From Hydractinia symbiolongicarpus (taxonomy: Eukaryota; Cnidaria; Hydrozoa; Anthoathecata; Hydractiniidae): a DNA stretch of 64,000 nt. Positions 25,631 through 39,152 of the stretch are shown here, one piece after another. The position numbers and the translations under genes are program-made. Each line of letters starts with the position of its first letter. Position 1 is the stretch's first letter. Location of the stretch: contig NC_079878.1 of assembly GCF_029227915.1 (NCBI RefSeq), positions 27,369,501 through 27,433,500 on the forward strand, in the 5' to 3' direction. Under the pieces are notes generated by a model, which saw only the letters and a list, made by a program, of their open reading frames with translations, did no database searches and was not told the DNA's origin.

Positions 25631-28246
25631 ATCAGAAAGATATCGCTAAATACGTGTTGGTACGAATTTGTGACGCAACCGTTGTAACTTAAACGGACTG
25701 ATACTGTTAGAAATTCATTGAAATGTAGTATTTGAAACTGTCTCTATTTCTTCAGCGCGCGATAACGGCCAGGATTTGTCCCACAGTAAAAAATGACTTA
25801 CTTATTTAAATTTTTAAATGAAGCGCTACCACAGCGCCCAGTATAATCGCTGAGTTCCAGCAATCATGTCAAACTAAGAAGAAAGTTTTTTCTTGGAGTA
25901 CAATTTTATCATTTATCACATTTATAAGGTCACAGTCCAGAATCAGTTCAATTAAGTCCCACAGTCAATCGTTTCACTGTTAAAAGTGATGCAACCTAGT
26001 AATATCAGAAAAATATCGCTAAATACATGTTGGTACGAATATGTGACCAAACCGTTGTAACTCAAACGGACTGACACCGTTAAAAAGTCAATGAAATGTA
26101 GTTACTGAACGTCCCGCTATTTTTTCAGCGTGCGATAACGGCTAGGATTGGTCCCACAGTAAAGAATGACTTATTCATCTAAGTTTTTAAATGAAACGCT
26201 ACCACAGCGCCCAGTGTAATCGCTGAGTTTCGGCAATCATGTCAAATTAAGAAGAATGTTATTTCTTGGAGTCCAATTATCTCATTTATCACATTTATAA
26301 GGTCACAGTCCAGAATCAGTTCAATTAAGTCCCACAGTCAATCGTTTCACTGTTAAGAGCAATACAACCTAGTAATATCAGAAAAATGTCGCTAAATACA
26401 TGTGGGGACGAATATGTGACGCAACCGTTGTAACTCAAACGGACTGATACCGTTAGAAATTCATTGAAATGTAGTATTTGAAACTGTCTCTATTTCTTCA
26501 GCGCGCGATAACGGCTAGGATTTGCCTCACAGTAAAAAATGACTTACTTATTTAAATTTTTAAATGAAGCGCTACCACAGCGCCCAGTATAATCGCTGAG
26601 TTCCAGCAATCATGTCAAACTAAGAAGAAAGTTTTTCCTTGGAGTCCAATTTTATCATTTATCACATTTATAAGGTCACAGTCCAGAATCAGTTCAATTA
26701 AGTCCAACAGTCAATCGTTTCACTGTTAATAGCGATGCAACCTAGTAATATCAGAAAAATATCGCTAAATACATGTTGGTACGAATATGTGACGCAACCG
26801 TTGTAACTCAAACGGTTTGATACTGTCAGAAAGTCAATGCAATGTAGTTCTTGAAACTGTTCCTATTTATAAAGCGCGCGATAACGGCTAGGATTGGTCC
26901 CACAATAAAGTTTGGTTTATTTATCTAACTTTTTAAATGAAGCGCTACCACAGCGCCCAGTATAATTGCTGAGTTCCAGCAATCATGTCAAACTAAGAAG
27001 AAAGTTTTTCCTTGGAGTCCAATTTTATCATTTATCACATTTATAAGGTCACAGTCCAAAGTTACTTCAATTAAGTCCCACAGTCAATCGTTTCACTGTT
27101 AAAAGTGATGCAACCTAGTAATATCAGAGAAATATCGCTAAATACATGTTGGTACGAATATGTGACCCAACCGTTGTAACTCAAACGGACTGACACCGTT
27201 AAAAAGTCAATGAAATGTAGTTACTGAACGTGCCGCTATTTTTTCAGCGTGCGATAACGGCTAGGATTGGTCCCACAGTAAAAAATGACTTATTCATCTA
27301 AGTTTTTAAATGAAACGCTACCACAGCGCCCAGTGTAATCGCTGAGTTTCGGCAATCATGTCAAATTAAGAAGAATGTTATTTCTTGGAGTCCAATTATT
27401 TCATTTATCACATTTTTTAGGTCACAGTCCAGAATCAGTTCAATTAAGTCCCACAGTCAATCGTTTCACTGTTAAGAGCAATACAACCTAGTAATATCAG
27501 AAAAATATCGCTAAATACATGTGGGGACGAATATGTGACGCAACCGTTGTAACTCAAACGGACTGATACCGTTAGAAAGTCATTGAAATGTAGTATTTGA
27601 AACTGTCTCTATTTCTGCAGCGCACGATAACGGCTAGGATTGGTGCCACAATAAAATTTGGCTTATTTATTTAACTTTTTAAATGAAGCGCTACCACAGC
27701 GCCCAGTATAATTGCTGAGTTCCAGCAATCATGTCAAATTAAGAAGAATGTTATTTCTTGGAGTCCAATTATCTCATTTATCACATTTATAAGGTCACAG
27801 TACAGAATCAGTTCAATTAAGTCCTACAGTCAATCGTTTCACTGTTAAGAGCAATACAACCTAGTAATATCAGAAAAATATCGCTAAATACATGTGGGGA
27901 CGAATATGTGACGCAACCGTTGTAACTCAAACGGACTGATACCGTTAGAAATTCATTGAAATGTAGTATTTGAAACTGTCTCTATTTCTTCAGCGCGCGA
28001 TAACGGCTAGGATTTGCCTCGCAGTAAAAAATGACTTACTTATTTAAATTTTTTAATGAAGCGCTACCACAGCGCCCAGTATAATCGCTGAGTTCCAGCA
28101 ATCATGTCAAACTAAGAAGAAAGTTTTTCCTTGGAGTCCAATTTTATCATTTATCACATTTATAAGGTCACAGTCCAAAGTTAGTTCAATTAAGTCCCAC
28201 AGTCAATCGTTTCACTGTTAAAAGCGATGCAACCTAGTAATATCAG

Positions 28247-28342
28247 TTTAGTCGATTTAGATTAGTTTTCTTAATTACTTTTTTTTTGGAAACTATTGTA
28301 AATATGTGAATAATCGACTTTAAATAAATTGAAAAGAAAAGA
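28247..28342 (+). mobile_element. 96-bp LINE 3' tail (copy 2)
   Basis: Identical by eye to copy 1, in the same monomer position and with the same ATCAG flanks, 2,712 bp downstream. It is therefore a copy made by satellite duplication, not a second retroinsertion. Confidence 0.85.
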
Positions 28343-28347
28343 ATCAG

Positions 28348-31300
28348 AAAGATATCGCTAAATACGTGTTGGTACGAATTTGTGACGCAACCGTTGTAAT
28401 TTATGCGGATTGATACTGTTAGAAAGTCAATGAATTGTAGTTTTTGAACCTGTTCCTATTTATTTAGCGCGCGATAACGGCTAGGATTGGTCCCACAATA
28501 AAAAATGGCTTATTTATCTAAGTTTTTAAATAAAGCGCTACCACAGGGTCCAGTGTAATGGCTGATTTCAGGGATTCATGTCGAATTATGAAGAATGTTA
28601 TTTTTTGGAATCCAATTGGCTTATTTATCACATTTATAAGGTCAAAGTCCAAAATCAGTTCAATTAAGTCCCACAGTCAAACGTTTCACTGTTAAAAGGG
28701 ATGCAACCTAGTAATATCAGAAAAATATCGCTAAATACATGTTGGTACGAATATGTGACCCAACCGTTGTAACTCAAACGGACTGACAACGTTAGGAAGT
28801 CAGTGAAATGTGGTATTTGAAACTGTCTCTATTTCTTCACCGCGCGCTAACGGCTAGGATTGGTCCCAAAGTAAAGAAAGACGGACTTATCCTAGTTTTC
28901 AAATAAAGCGCCACCACAGAGGCTAGTGTAATCGCTAAATTCCAGCATTCATGTCATATTAAGAAGAATGTTATTTCTTGGAATCCAATTGTCTCCTTTA
29001 TCACATTTATCAGGTCACAGTCTAAACTTAGTTCAATTAAGTCCCACAGTCAATCGCTTCACTGGTAAAAGGGATGCAACCTAGTAATATCCGAAAAATA
29101 TCGCTAAGCACATGTTGGTACGAATATGCGACCCAACCGTTGAAACTCAAACGGACTGACGCCGTTAGAAAGTCAGTGAAATGTGGTATTTGCAACTGTC
29201 TCTATTTCTTCATCGCGCTAACGGCTAGGATTGGTCCCACAGCAAAAAATGACTTTTTTATATTAATTTTTGAATGAAGCGCTACCAGAGAGCCCAGTGT
29301 AATCGCTGAGTTTCAGCAATCATGTCAAATTAAGAAGAATGTTATTTCTTGCAGTCCAATTGTCTCATTTATCACATTTATCAGGTCACAGTCCAAAGTT
29401 AGTTCGACTACGTGCCACAGTCAATCGTTTCACTGTTAAATGCGATATAACTTAGTAATATCGGAAAATATCACTAAATACATAATGGTACGAATATGTG
29501 ACGCAACCGTTTTAACTGAAACGGATTGATACCGCCAACAAGTCACTGAAATGTAGTGTTTGAGAATGTCTCTATTTCTTCGACGCGTGCTAACGGCCTG
29601 GATTGGTCCCACAGTAAAGAATGACTTATTTATCTAAGTTTTTAACTGAAGCGCTACCACAGCGGCCAGTGTGATCGCTGAGTTCCGGCAATCATGTCAA
29701 ATTAAGAAGAATGTTTTTTCTTGGACTCCAATCGTCTCATTTATCACATTTATCAGGTCACAGTCCAAACTTAGTTCAACTAACTCCCACAGTCAATCGC
29801 TTCACTGGTAAAAGGAATGAAACCTAGTAATATCAGAAAAATATCGCTAAGCACATGTTGGTACGAATATGTCATCCAACCGTTGTAACTCAAACGGACT
29901 GACACCGTTAGAAAGTCAGTTAAATGTGGTATTTGCAACTGTCTCTATTTTTTCAGCGCGCGCTAACGGCTAGGATTGGTCCCTTAGCAAAATAAGATTT
30001 TTTATATTAATTTTGGAATGAAGCGCTACCACAGCGCCCAGTGTAATCGCTGAGTTTCAGCAATCATGTCAAATTAAGAAGAATGTTATTTCTTTGAGTC
30101 CAATTGTCTCATTTATCACATTTAGAAGCCCACAGTCCAAAATCAGTTCATTTAAGTGCCACAGTCAATCGTTTCACTGTTAAAAGCAATACAACCTAGT
30201 AATATCAGAAAAATATTGCTAAATACATGTGGGGACGAATATGTGACGTAACCGCTGTAACTCAAACGGAGTGATACTGTTAGAAATTCATTGAAATGTA
30301 GTATTTGAAACTGTCTCTATTTCTTCAGCGCGCGATAACGGCTAGGATTTGTCCCACAGTAAAAAATGACTTACTTATTTAAATTTTTAAATGAAGCGCT
30401 ACCACAGCGCCCAGTATAATCGCTGAGTTCCAGCAATCATGTCAAACTAAGAAGAACGTTTTTCCTTGGAGTCCATATTTATCATTTATCACATTTATAA
30501 GGTCACAGTCCAAAGTTAGTTCAATTAAGTCCCACAGTCAATCGTTTCACTGTTAAAAGCGATGCAACCTAGTAATATCAGTTTAGTCGATTTAGATTAG
30601 TTTTCTTAATTACTTTTTTTTTGGAAACTATTGTAAATATGTGAATAATCGACTTTAAATAAATTGAAAAGAAAAGAATCAGAAAGATATCGCTAAATAC
30701 GTGTTGGTACGAATTTGTGACGCAACCGTTGTAATTTATGCGGATTGATACTGTTAGAAAGTCAATGAATTGTAGTTTTTGAACCTGTTCCTATTTATTT
30801 AGCGCGCGATAACGGCTAGGATTGGTCCCACAATAAAAAATGGCTTATTTATCTAAGTTTTTAAATAAAGCGCTACCACAGGGTCCAGTGTAATGGCTGA
30901 TTTCAGGGATTCATGTCGAATTATGAAGAATGTTATTTTTTGGAATCCAATTGGCTTATTTATCACATTTATAAGGTCAAAGTCCAAAATCAGTTCAATT
31001 AAGTCCCACAGTCAAACGTTTCACTGTTAAAAGGGATGCAACCTAGTAATATCAGAAAAATATCGCTAAGTACATGTTGGTACGAATATGTGACCCAACC
31101 GTTGTAACTCAAACGGACTGACAACGTTAGGAAGTCAGTGAAATGTGGTATTTGAAACTGTCTCTATTTCTTCACCGCGCGCTAACGGCTAGGATTGGTA
31201 CCAAAGTAAAGAAAGACGGACTTATCCTAGTTTTCAAATAAAGCGCCACCACAGAGGCTAGTGTAATCGCTAAATTCCAGCATTCATGTCATATTAAGAA

Positions 31301-32840
31301 GAATGTTATTTCTTGGAATCCAATTGTCTCCTTTATCACATTTATCAGGTCACAGTCTAAACTTAGTTCAATTAAGTCCCACAGTCAATCGCTTCACTGG
31401 TAAAAGGGATGCAACCTAGTAATATCCGAAAAATATCGCTAAGCACATGTTGGTACGAATATGCGACCCAACCGTTGTAACTCAAACGGACTGACGCCGT
31501 TAGAAAGTCAGTGAAATGTGGTATTTGCAACTGTCTCTATTTCTTCATCGCGCTAACGGCTAGGATTGGTCCCACAGCAAAAAATGACTTTTTTATATTA
31601 ATTTTTGAATGAAGCGCTACCAGAGAGCCCAGTGTAATCGCTGAGTTTCAGCAATCATGTCAAATTAAGAAGAATGTTATTTCTTGCAGTCCAATTGTCT
31701 CATTTATCACATTTATCAGGTCACAGTCCAAAGTTAGTTCGACTACGTGCCACAGTCAATCGTTTCACTGTTAAATGCGATATAACTTAGTAATATCGGA
31801 AAATATCACTAAATACATAATGGTACGAATATGTGACGCAACCGTTTTAACTGAAACGGATTGATACTGCCAACAAGTCACTGAAATGTAGTGTTTGAGA
31901 ATGTCTCTATTTCTTCGACGCGTGCGAACGGCCTGGATTGGTCCCACAGTAAAGAATGACTTATTTATCTAAGTTTTTAAATGAAGCGCTACCACAGCGG
32001 CCAGTGTGATCGCTGAGTTCCGGCAATCATGTCAAATTAAGAAGAATGTTTTTTCTTGGACTCCAATCGTCTCATTTATCACATTTATCAGGTCACAGTC
32101 CAAACTTAGTTCAACTAACTCCCACAGTCAATCGCTTCACTGGTAAAAGGAATGAAACCTAGTAATATCAGAAAAATATCGCTAAGCACATGTTGGTACG
32201 AATATGTCATCCAACCGTTGTAACTCAAACGGACTGACACCGTTGAAAGTCAGTTAAATGTGGTATTTGCAACTGTCTCTATTTCTTCAGCGCGCGCTAA
32301 CGGCTAGGATTGGTCCCTTAGCAAAATAAGATTTTTTATATTAATTTTGGAATGAAGCGCTACCACAGCGCCCAGTGTAATCGCTGAGTTTCAGCAATCA
32401 TGTCAAATTAAGAAGAATGTTATTTCTTTGAGTCCAATTGTCTCATTTATCACATTTAGAAGCCCACAGTCCAAAATCAGTTCATTTAAGTGCCACAGTC
32501 AATCGTTTCACTGTTAAAAGCAATACAACCTAGTAATATCAGAAAAATATTGCTAAATACATGTGGGGACGAATATGTGACGTAACCGCTGTAACTCAAA
32601 CGGATTGATACTGTTAGAAATTCATTGAAATGTAGTATTTGAAACTGTCTCTATTTCTTCAGCGCGCGATAACGGCTAGGATTTGTCCCACAGTAAAAAA
32701 TGACTTACTTATTTAAATTTTTAAATGAAGCGCTACCACAGCGCCCAGTATAATCGCTGAGTTCCAGCAATCATGTCAAACTAAGAAGAACGTTTTTCCT
32801 TGGAGTCCATATTTATCATTTATCACATTTATAAGGTCAC
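28348..32840 (+). repeat. 6-monomer higher-order repeat, two copies
   Basis: The period is 2,335 bp (6 x 373 plus 101, less a few deleted bases). GTAATTTATGCGGATTG recurs at 28,396 and 30,731, and shared private changes include AGGGTCCAGTGTAATGGC, GGTCCCTTAGCAAAATAAG and a 2-bp loss in TTCATCGCGCTAACGG. The LINE tail at 30,582 sits at the boundary between copies, as at 28,247. Confidence 0.85.
30582..30677 (+). mobile_element. 96-bp LINE 3' tail (copy 3)
   Basis: The same 96 bp, junctions and ATCAG flanks again, 2,335 bp after copy 2. The expected fourth position near 32,900 lacks the insert (AGTAATATCAGAAAAATATC is intact), so the duplication breakpoint lies just before it. Confidence 0.85.
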
Positions 32841-35800
32841 AGTCCAGAATCAGTTCAATTAAGTCCCACAGTCAATCGTTTCACTGTTAAGAGCGATGCA
32901 ACGTAGTAATATCAGAAAAATATCGCAAAATACATGTTGGTACGAATATGTGACGCAACCGTTGTAACTCAAACGGTTTGATACTGTAAGAAAGTCAATG
33001 CAATATAGTTCTTGAAACTGTTCCTATTTATTAAGTGCGCGATAACGGCTAGGATTGGTCCCACAATAAAAAATGGCTTATTTATCTAAGCTTTTAAATA
33101 AAGCGCTACCACAGGGTCCAGTGTAATGGCTGATTTCCGGGATTCATGTCGAGTTATGAAGAATGTTATTATTTGGAATCCAATTGGCTTATTTATCACA
33201 TTTATAAGGTCAAAGTCAAAAATCAGTTTAATTTAGTCCCACAGGCAATCGTTTCACTGTTAAAAGCGATGCAACCTAGTAATATCAGAAAAATATTGCT
33301 AAATACATGTTGGTACGAATATATGACCCAACCGTTGTAACTCAAACGGACTGACACCGTTAGAAAGTCAGTAAAATGTGGTATTAGAAACTGTCTCTAT
33401 TTCTTCACCGCGCGCTAACGGCTAGTATTGGTCCCACAGTAAAAAAAGACTGATTTATCCTAATTTTTACATAAAGCGCTACCGCAGCGCCCAGTGTAAT
33501 CGCTGAGTTCCGGCAATCACGTCAAATTAAGAAGAATGTTATTTCTTGGTGTCCAATTATTTCATTCATCACATTTATCAGTTAACAGTCCAAAATCAGT
33601 TTATTTAAGTGCCACAGTCAATCGTTTCACTGTTAAAAGCAATACAACCTAGTAATATCAGAAAAATATCGCTAAATACATGTTGGTACGAATATGTGAC
33701 CCAACCGTTGTAACTCAAACGGACTGACACCGTTAAAAAGTCAATGAAATGTAGTTACTGAACGTGCCGCTATTTTTTCAGCGTGCGATAACGGCTAGGA
33801 TTGGTCTCACAGTAAAGAATGACTTATTCATCTAAGTTTTTAAATGAAACGCTACCACAGCGCCCAGTGTAATCGCTGAGTTTCGGCAATCATGTCAAAT
33901 TAAGAAGAATGTTATTTCTTGGACTCCAATCGTCTCATTTATCACATTTATAAGGTCACAGTCAGAAATCAGTTTATTTAAGTGGCACAGTCAATCGTTT
34001 TACTGTAAAAAGCAATACAACCTAGTAATATCAGAAAAATATCGCTAAATACATGGGGGGACGATTATGTGACGCAACCGTTGTAACTCAAACGGACTGA
34101 CACCGTTAGAAAGTCAGTAAAATGTGGTATTAGAAACTGTCTCTATTTCTTCAGCGCGCGATAACGGCCAGGATTTGTCCCACAATAAAAAATGACTTAC
34201 TTATTTAAATTTTTAAATGAAGCGCTACCACAGCGCCCAGTATAATCGCTGAGTTCCAGCAATCATGTCAAACTAAGAAGAAAGTTTTTCCTTGGAGTCC
34301 AATTTTATCATTTATCACATTTATAAGGTCACAGTCCAAAGTTAGTTCAATTAAGTCCCACAGTCAATCGTTTCACTGTTAAAAGCGATGCAACCTAGTA
34401 ATATCAGAAAAATATCGCTAAATACATGTTGGTACGAATATGTGACCCAACCGTTGTAACTCAAACGGACTGACACCGTTAAAAAGTCAATGAAATGTAG
34501 TTACTGAACGTGCCGCTATTTTTTCAGCGTGCGATAACGGCTAGGATTGGTCCCACAGTAAAGAATGACTTATTCATCTAAGTTTTTAAATGAAACGCTA
34601 CCACAGCGCCCAGTGTAATCGCTGAGTTTCGGCAATCATGTCAAATTAAGAAGAATGTTATTTCTTGGACTCCAATCGTCTCATTTATCACATTTATAAG
34701 GTCACAGTCAAAAATCAGTTTATTGAAGTGGCACAGTCAATCGTTTCACTGTAAAAAGCAATACAACCTAGTAATATCAGAAAAATATCGCTAAATACAT
34801 GTTGGTACGAATATGTGACGCAACCGTTGTAACTCAAACGGTTTGATACTGTAAGAAAGTCAATGCAATGTAGTTCTTGAAACTGCTCCTATTTATTAGG
34901 CGCGCGATAACGGCTAGGATTGGTCCCACAATAAAATTTGGCTTATTTATCTAAGTTTTTAAATGAAGCGCTACCACAGCGCCCAGTATAATCGCTGAGT
35001 TCCAGCAATCATGTCAAACTAAGAAGAAAGTTTTTCCTTGGAGTTCAATTTTATCATTTATCACATTTATAAGGTCACAGTCCAGAATCACTTCAATTAA
35101 GTCCAACAGTCAATCGTTTCACTGTTAATAGCGATGCAACCTAGTAATATCAGAAAAATATCGCTAAATACATGTTGGTACGAATATGTGACGCAACCGT
35201 TGTAACTCAAACGGTTTGATACTGTAAAAAAATCAATGCAATGTAGTTCTTGAAACTGCTCCTATTTATTAAGCGCGCAATAACGGCTAGGTTTCGTCCC
35301 ACATTAAAAAATGGCTTATTTATCTAAATTTTCAAATGAAGCGCTACCACAGCGCCCAGTGTAATCGCTGAGTTCCGGCAATCATGTCAAATTAAAAAGA
35401 ATGTTATTTCTTGAACTCCAATCGTCTCATTTATCACATTTATAAGGTCACAGTCCAAAATCAGTTTATTTAACTGCCACAGTCAATCGTTTCACTGTTA
35501 AAAGCAATACAACCTAGTAATATCAGAAAAATATCGCTAAATACATGTGGGGACGATTATGTGACGCAACCGTTGTAACTCAAACGGACTGATACCGTTA
35601 GAAATTCATTGAAATGTAGTATTTGAAACTGTCTCTATTTCTTCAGCGCGCGATAACGGCTAGGATTTTTCCCACAGTAAAAAATGACTTACTTATTTAA
35701 ATTTTTAAATGAAGCGCTACCACAGCGCCCAGTATAAGCGCTGAGTTCCAGCAGTCATGTTAAACTAAGAAGAACGTTTTTCCTTGGAGTCCAATTATCT

Positions 35801-36449
35801 CATTTATCACATTTATAAGGTCACAGTCCAGAATCAGTTCAATTAAGTCCCACAGTCAATCGTTTCACTGTTAAGAGCGATGCAACCTAGTAACATCAGA
35901 AAAATATCGCTAAATACATGTTGGTACGAATATGTGACGCAACCGCTGTAACTCACACGGATTAATACCGTTAGAAAGTCAATGAAATGTAGTTTTTGAA
36001 ACTGTTCCTATTTATTAAGCGCGCGATAACGGCTAGGTTTCGTCCCACATTAAAAAATGGCTTATTTATCTAAATTTTCAAATGAAGCGCTACCACAGCG
36101 CCCAGTGTAATCGCTGAGTTCCGGCAATCATGTCAAATTAAAAAGAATGTTATTTCTTTGACTCCAATCGTCTCATTTATCACATTTATAAGGTCACAGT
36201 CCAAAATCAGTTTATTTAACTGCCACAGTCAATCGTTTCACTGTTAAAAGCAATACAACCTAGTAATATCAGAAAAATATCGCTAAATACATGTGGGGAC
36301 GATTATGTGACGCAACCGTTGTATCTCAAGCGGACTGATACCGTTAGAAATTCATTGAAATGTAGTATTTGAAACTGTCTCTATTTCTTCAGCGCGCGAT
36401 AACGGCCAGGATTTGTCCCACAATAAAAAATGACTTACTTATTTAATTT

Positions 36450-39152
36450 TTTAAATGAAGCGCTACTACAGCGCACAGTATAATCGCTGAGTTCCAGCAA
36501 TCATGTCAAACTAAGAAGAAAGTTTTTCCTTGGAGTCCAATTTTATCATTTATCACATTTATAAGGTCACAGTCCAGAATCAATTCAATTAAGTCTCACA
36601 GTCAATCGTTTCACTGTTAATAGCGATGCAACCTAGTAAAATCAGAAAAATATCGCTAAATACATGTTGGTACGAATATGTGACGCAACCGTTGTAACTC
36701 AAACTGTTTGATACTGTAAGAAAGTCAATGCAATGTAGTTCTTGAAACTGTTCCTATTTATTAAGCGCGCGATAACGGCTAGGATTGGTCCCACAATAAA
36801 ATTTGGCTTATTTATCTAAGTGTTTAAATAAAGCGCTACCACAGCGCCCAGTATAATCGCTGAGTTACAGCAATCATGTCAAATTAAGAAGAATGTTTTT
36901 CCTTGTAGTCCAATTGACTCATTTATCACATTTATCAGGTCACAGTCCAAAGTTAGTTCAATTAAGTCCCACAGTCAGTCGTTTCACTGTTAAAAGCGAT
37001 GCAACCTAGTAATATCAGAGAAATATCGCTAAATACATGTTGGTACGAATACGTGACGCAACCGTTGTAACTCAAACGGTTTGATACTGTAAGAAAGTCA
37101 ATGCAATGTAGTTCTTGAAACTGTTCATATTTATAAAGCGCGCGATAACAGCTAGGATTGGTCCCACAATAAAATTTGGCTTATTTATCTAAGTTTTTAA
37201 ATGAAGCGCTACCACAGCGCCCAGTATAATCGCTGAGTTACAGCAATCATGTCAAATTAAGAAGAATGTTTGTCCATGTAGTCCAATTGACTCATTTATC
37301 ACATTTATCAGGTCACAGTCCAAAGTTAGTTCAATTAAGTCCCACAGTCAATCGTTTCACTGTTAAAAGCGATGCAACCTAGTAAGATCAGAAAGATATC
37401 GCTAAATACATGTTGGTACGAATTTGTGACGCAACCGTTGTAATTCATGCGCATTGATACTGTTAGAAAGTCAATGAAATGTAGTTTTTGAACCTGTTCC
37501 TATTTATTAAGTGCGCTATAACGGCTAGGATTGGTCCCACAATAAAAAATGGCTTATTTATCTAAGTTTTTAAATAAAGCGCTACCACATGGGCCAATGT
37601 AATGGCTGATTTCCGGGATATATGTCAAGTTATGAAGAATGTTATTTCTTGGAATCCAATTATCTCATTTATCACATTTATAAGGTGACAGTCCAGAATC
37701 AGTTAAATTAAGTCCAACAGTCAATCGTTCCACTTTTAAGAGCAATACAACCTAGTAATATCTGAAAAATATCGCTAAATACATGTGGGGACGAATATGT
37801 GACGCAACCGTTGTAACTCAAACGGACTGATACCGTTAGAAATTCATTGAAATGTAGTATTTGAAACAGTCTCTATTTCTTCAGCGCGCGATAACGGCTA
37901 GGATTTGTCTCACAGTAAAAAATGACCTACTTATTTAAATTTTTAAATGAAGCGCTACTACAGCGCACAGTATAATCGCTGAGTTCCAGCAATCATGTCA
38001 AACTAAGAAGAAAGTTTTTCCTTGGAGTCCAATTTTATCATTTATCACATTTATAAGGTCACAGTCCAGAATCAATTCAATTAAGTCTCACAGTCAATCG
38101 TTTCACTGTTAATAGCGATGCAACCTAGTAAAATCAGGAAAATATCGCTAAGTACATGTTGGTACGAATATGTGACGCAACCGTTGTAACTCAAACGGTT
38201 TGATACTGTAAGAAAGTCAATGCAATGTAGTTCTTGAAACTGTTCCTATTTATTAAGCGCGCGATAACGGCTAGGATTGGTCCCACAATAAAATTTGGCT
38301 TATTTATCTAAGTGTTTAAATAAAGCGCTACCACAGCGCCCAGTATAATCGCTGAGTTACAGCAATCATGTCAAATTAAGAAGAATGTTTTTCCTTGTAG
38401 TCCAATTGACTCATTTATCACATTTATCAGGTCACAGTCCAAAGTTAGTTCAATTAAGTCCCACAGTCAGTCGTTTCACTGTTAAAAGCGATGCAACCTA
38501 GTAATATCAGAGAAATATCGCTAAATACATGTTGGTACGAATATGTGACGCAACCGTTGTAACTCAAACAGTTTGATACTGTAAGAAAGTCAATGCAATG
38601 TAGTTCTTGAAACTGTTCATATTTATAAAGCGCGCGATAACAGCTAGGATTGGTCCCACAATAAAATTTGGCTTATTTATCTAAGTTTTTAAATGTAGCG
38701 CTACCACAGCGCCCAGTATAATCGCTGAGTTACAGCAATCATGTCAAATTAAGAAGAATGTTTGTCCATGTAGTCCAATTGACTCATTTATCACATTTAT
38801 CAGGTCACAGTCCAAAGTTAGTTCAATTAAGTCCCACAGTCAATCGTTTCACTGTTAAAAGCGATGCAACCTAGTAAGATCAGAAAGATATCGCTAAATA
38901 CATGTTGGTACGAATTTGTGACGCAACCGTTGTAATTCATGCGCATTGATACTGTTAGAAAGTCAATGAAATGTAGTTTTTGAACCTATTCCTATTTATT
39001 AAGTGCGCTATAACGGCTAGGATTGGTCCCACAATAAAAAATGGCTTATTTATCTAAGTTTTTAAATAAAGCGCTACCACATGGGCCAATGTAATGGCTG
39101 ATTTCCGGGATATATGTCAAGTTATGAAGAATGTTATTTCTTGGAATCCAAT
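36450..39152 (+). repeat. 4-monomer higher-order repeat, two copies
   Basis: The period is exactly 1,492 bp (4 x 373). GCGCTACTACAGCGCACAG occurs at 36,460 and 37,952, and further shared variants are TTTGTCCATGTAGTCC, AACCTAGTAAGATCAG, AAGTGTTTAAATAAAGCG and CCGGGATATATGTCAAG. Similarity stops near 37,660 and 39,152. Confidence 0.85.

Larger units (their letters stand above)
22972..28395 (+). repeat. 7-monomer higher-order repeat carrying a LINE tail, two copies
   Basis: The period is 2,712 bp, which equals 7 x 373 plus 101 (96-bp LINE tail and a 5-bp target duplication). Shared private variants include GCCTCGCAGTAAAAAATG and AAATTTTTTAATGAAGCG near 25,300 and 28,010, and the insert itself at 25,535 and 28,247. 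The two copies are nearly identical, so this is among the youngest amplifications. Confidence 0.85.
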
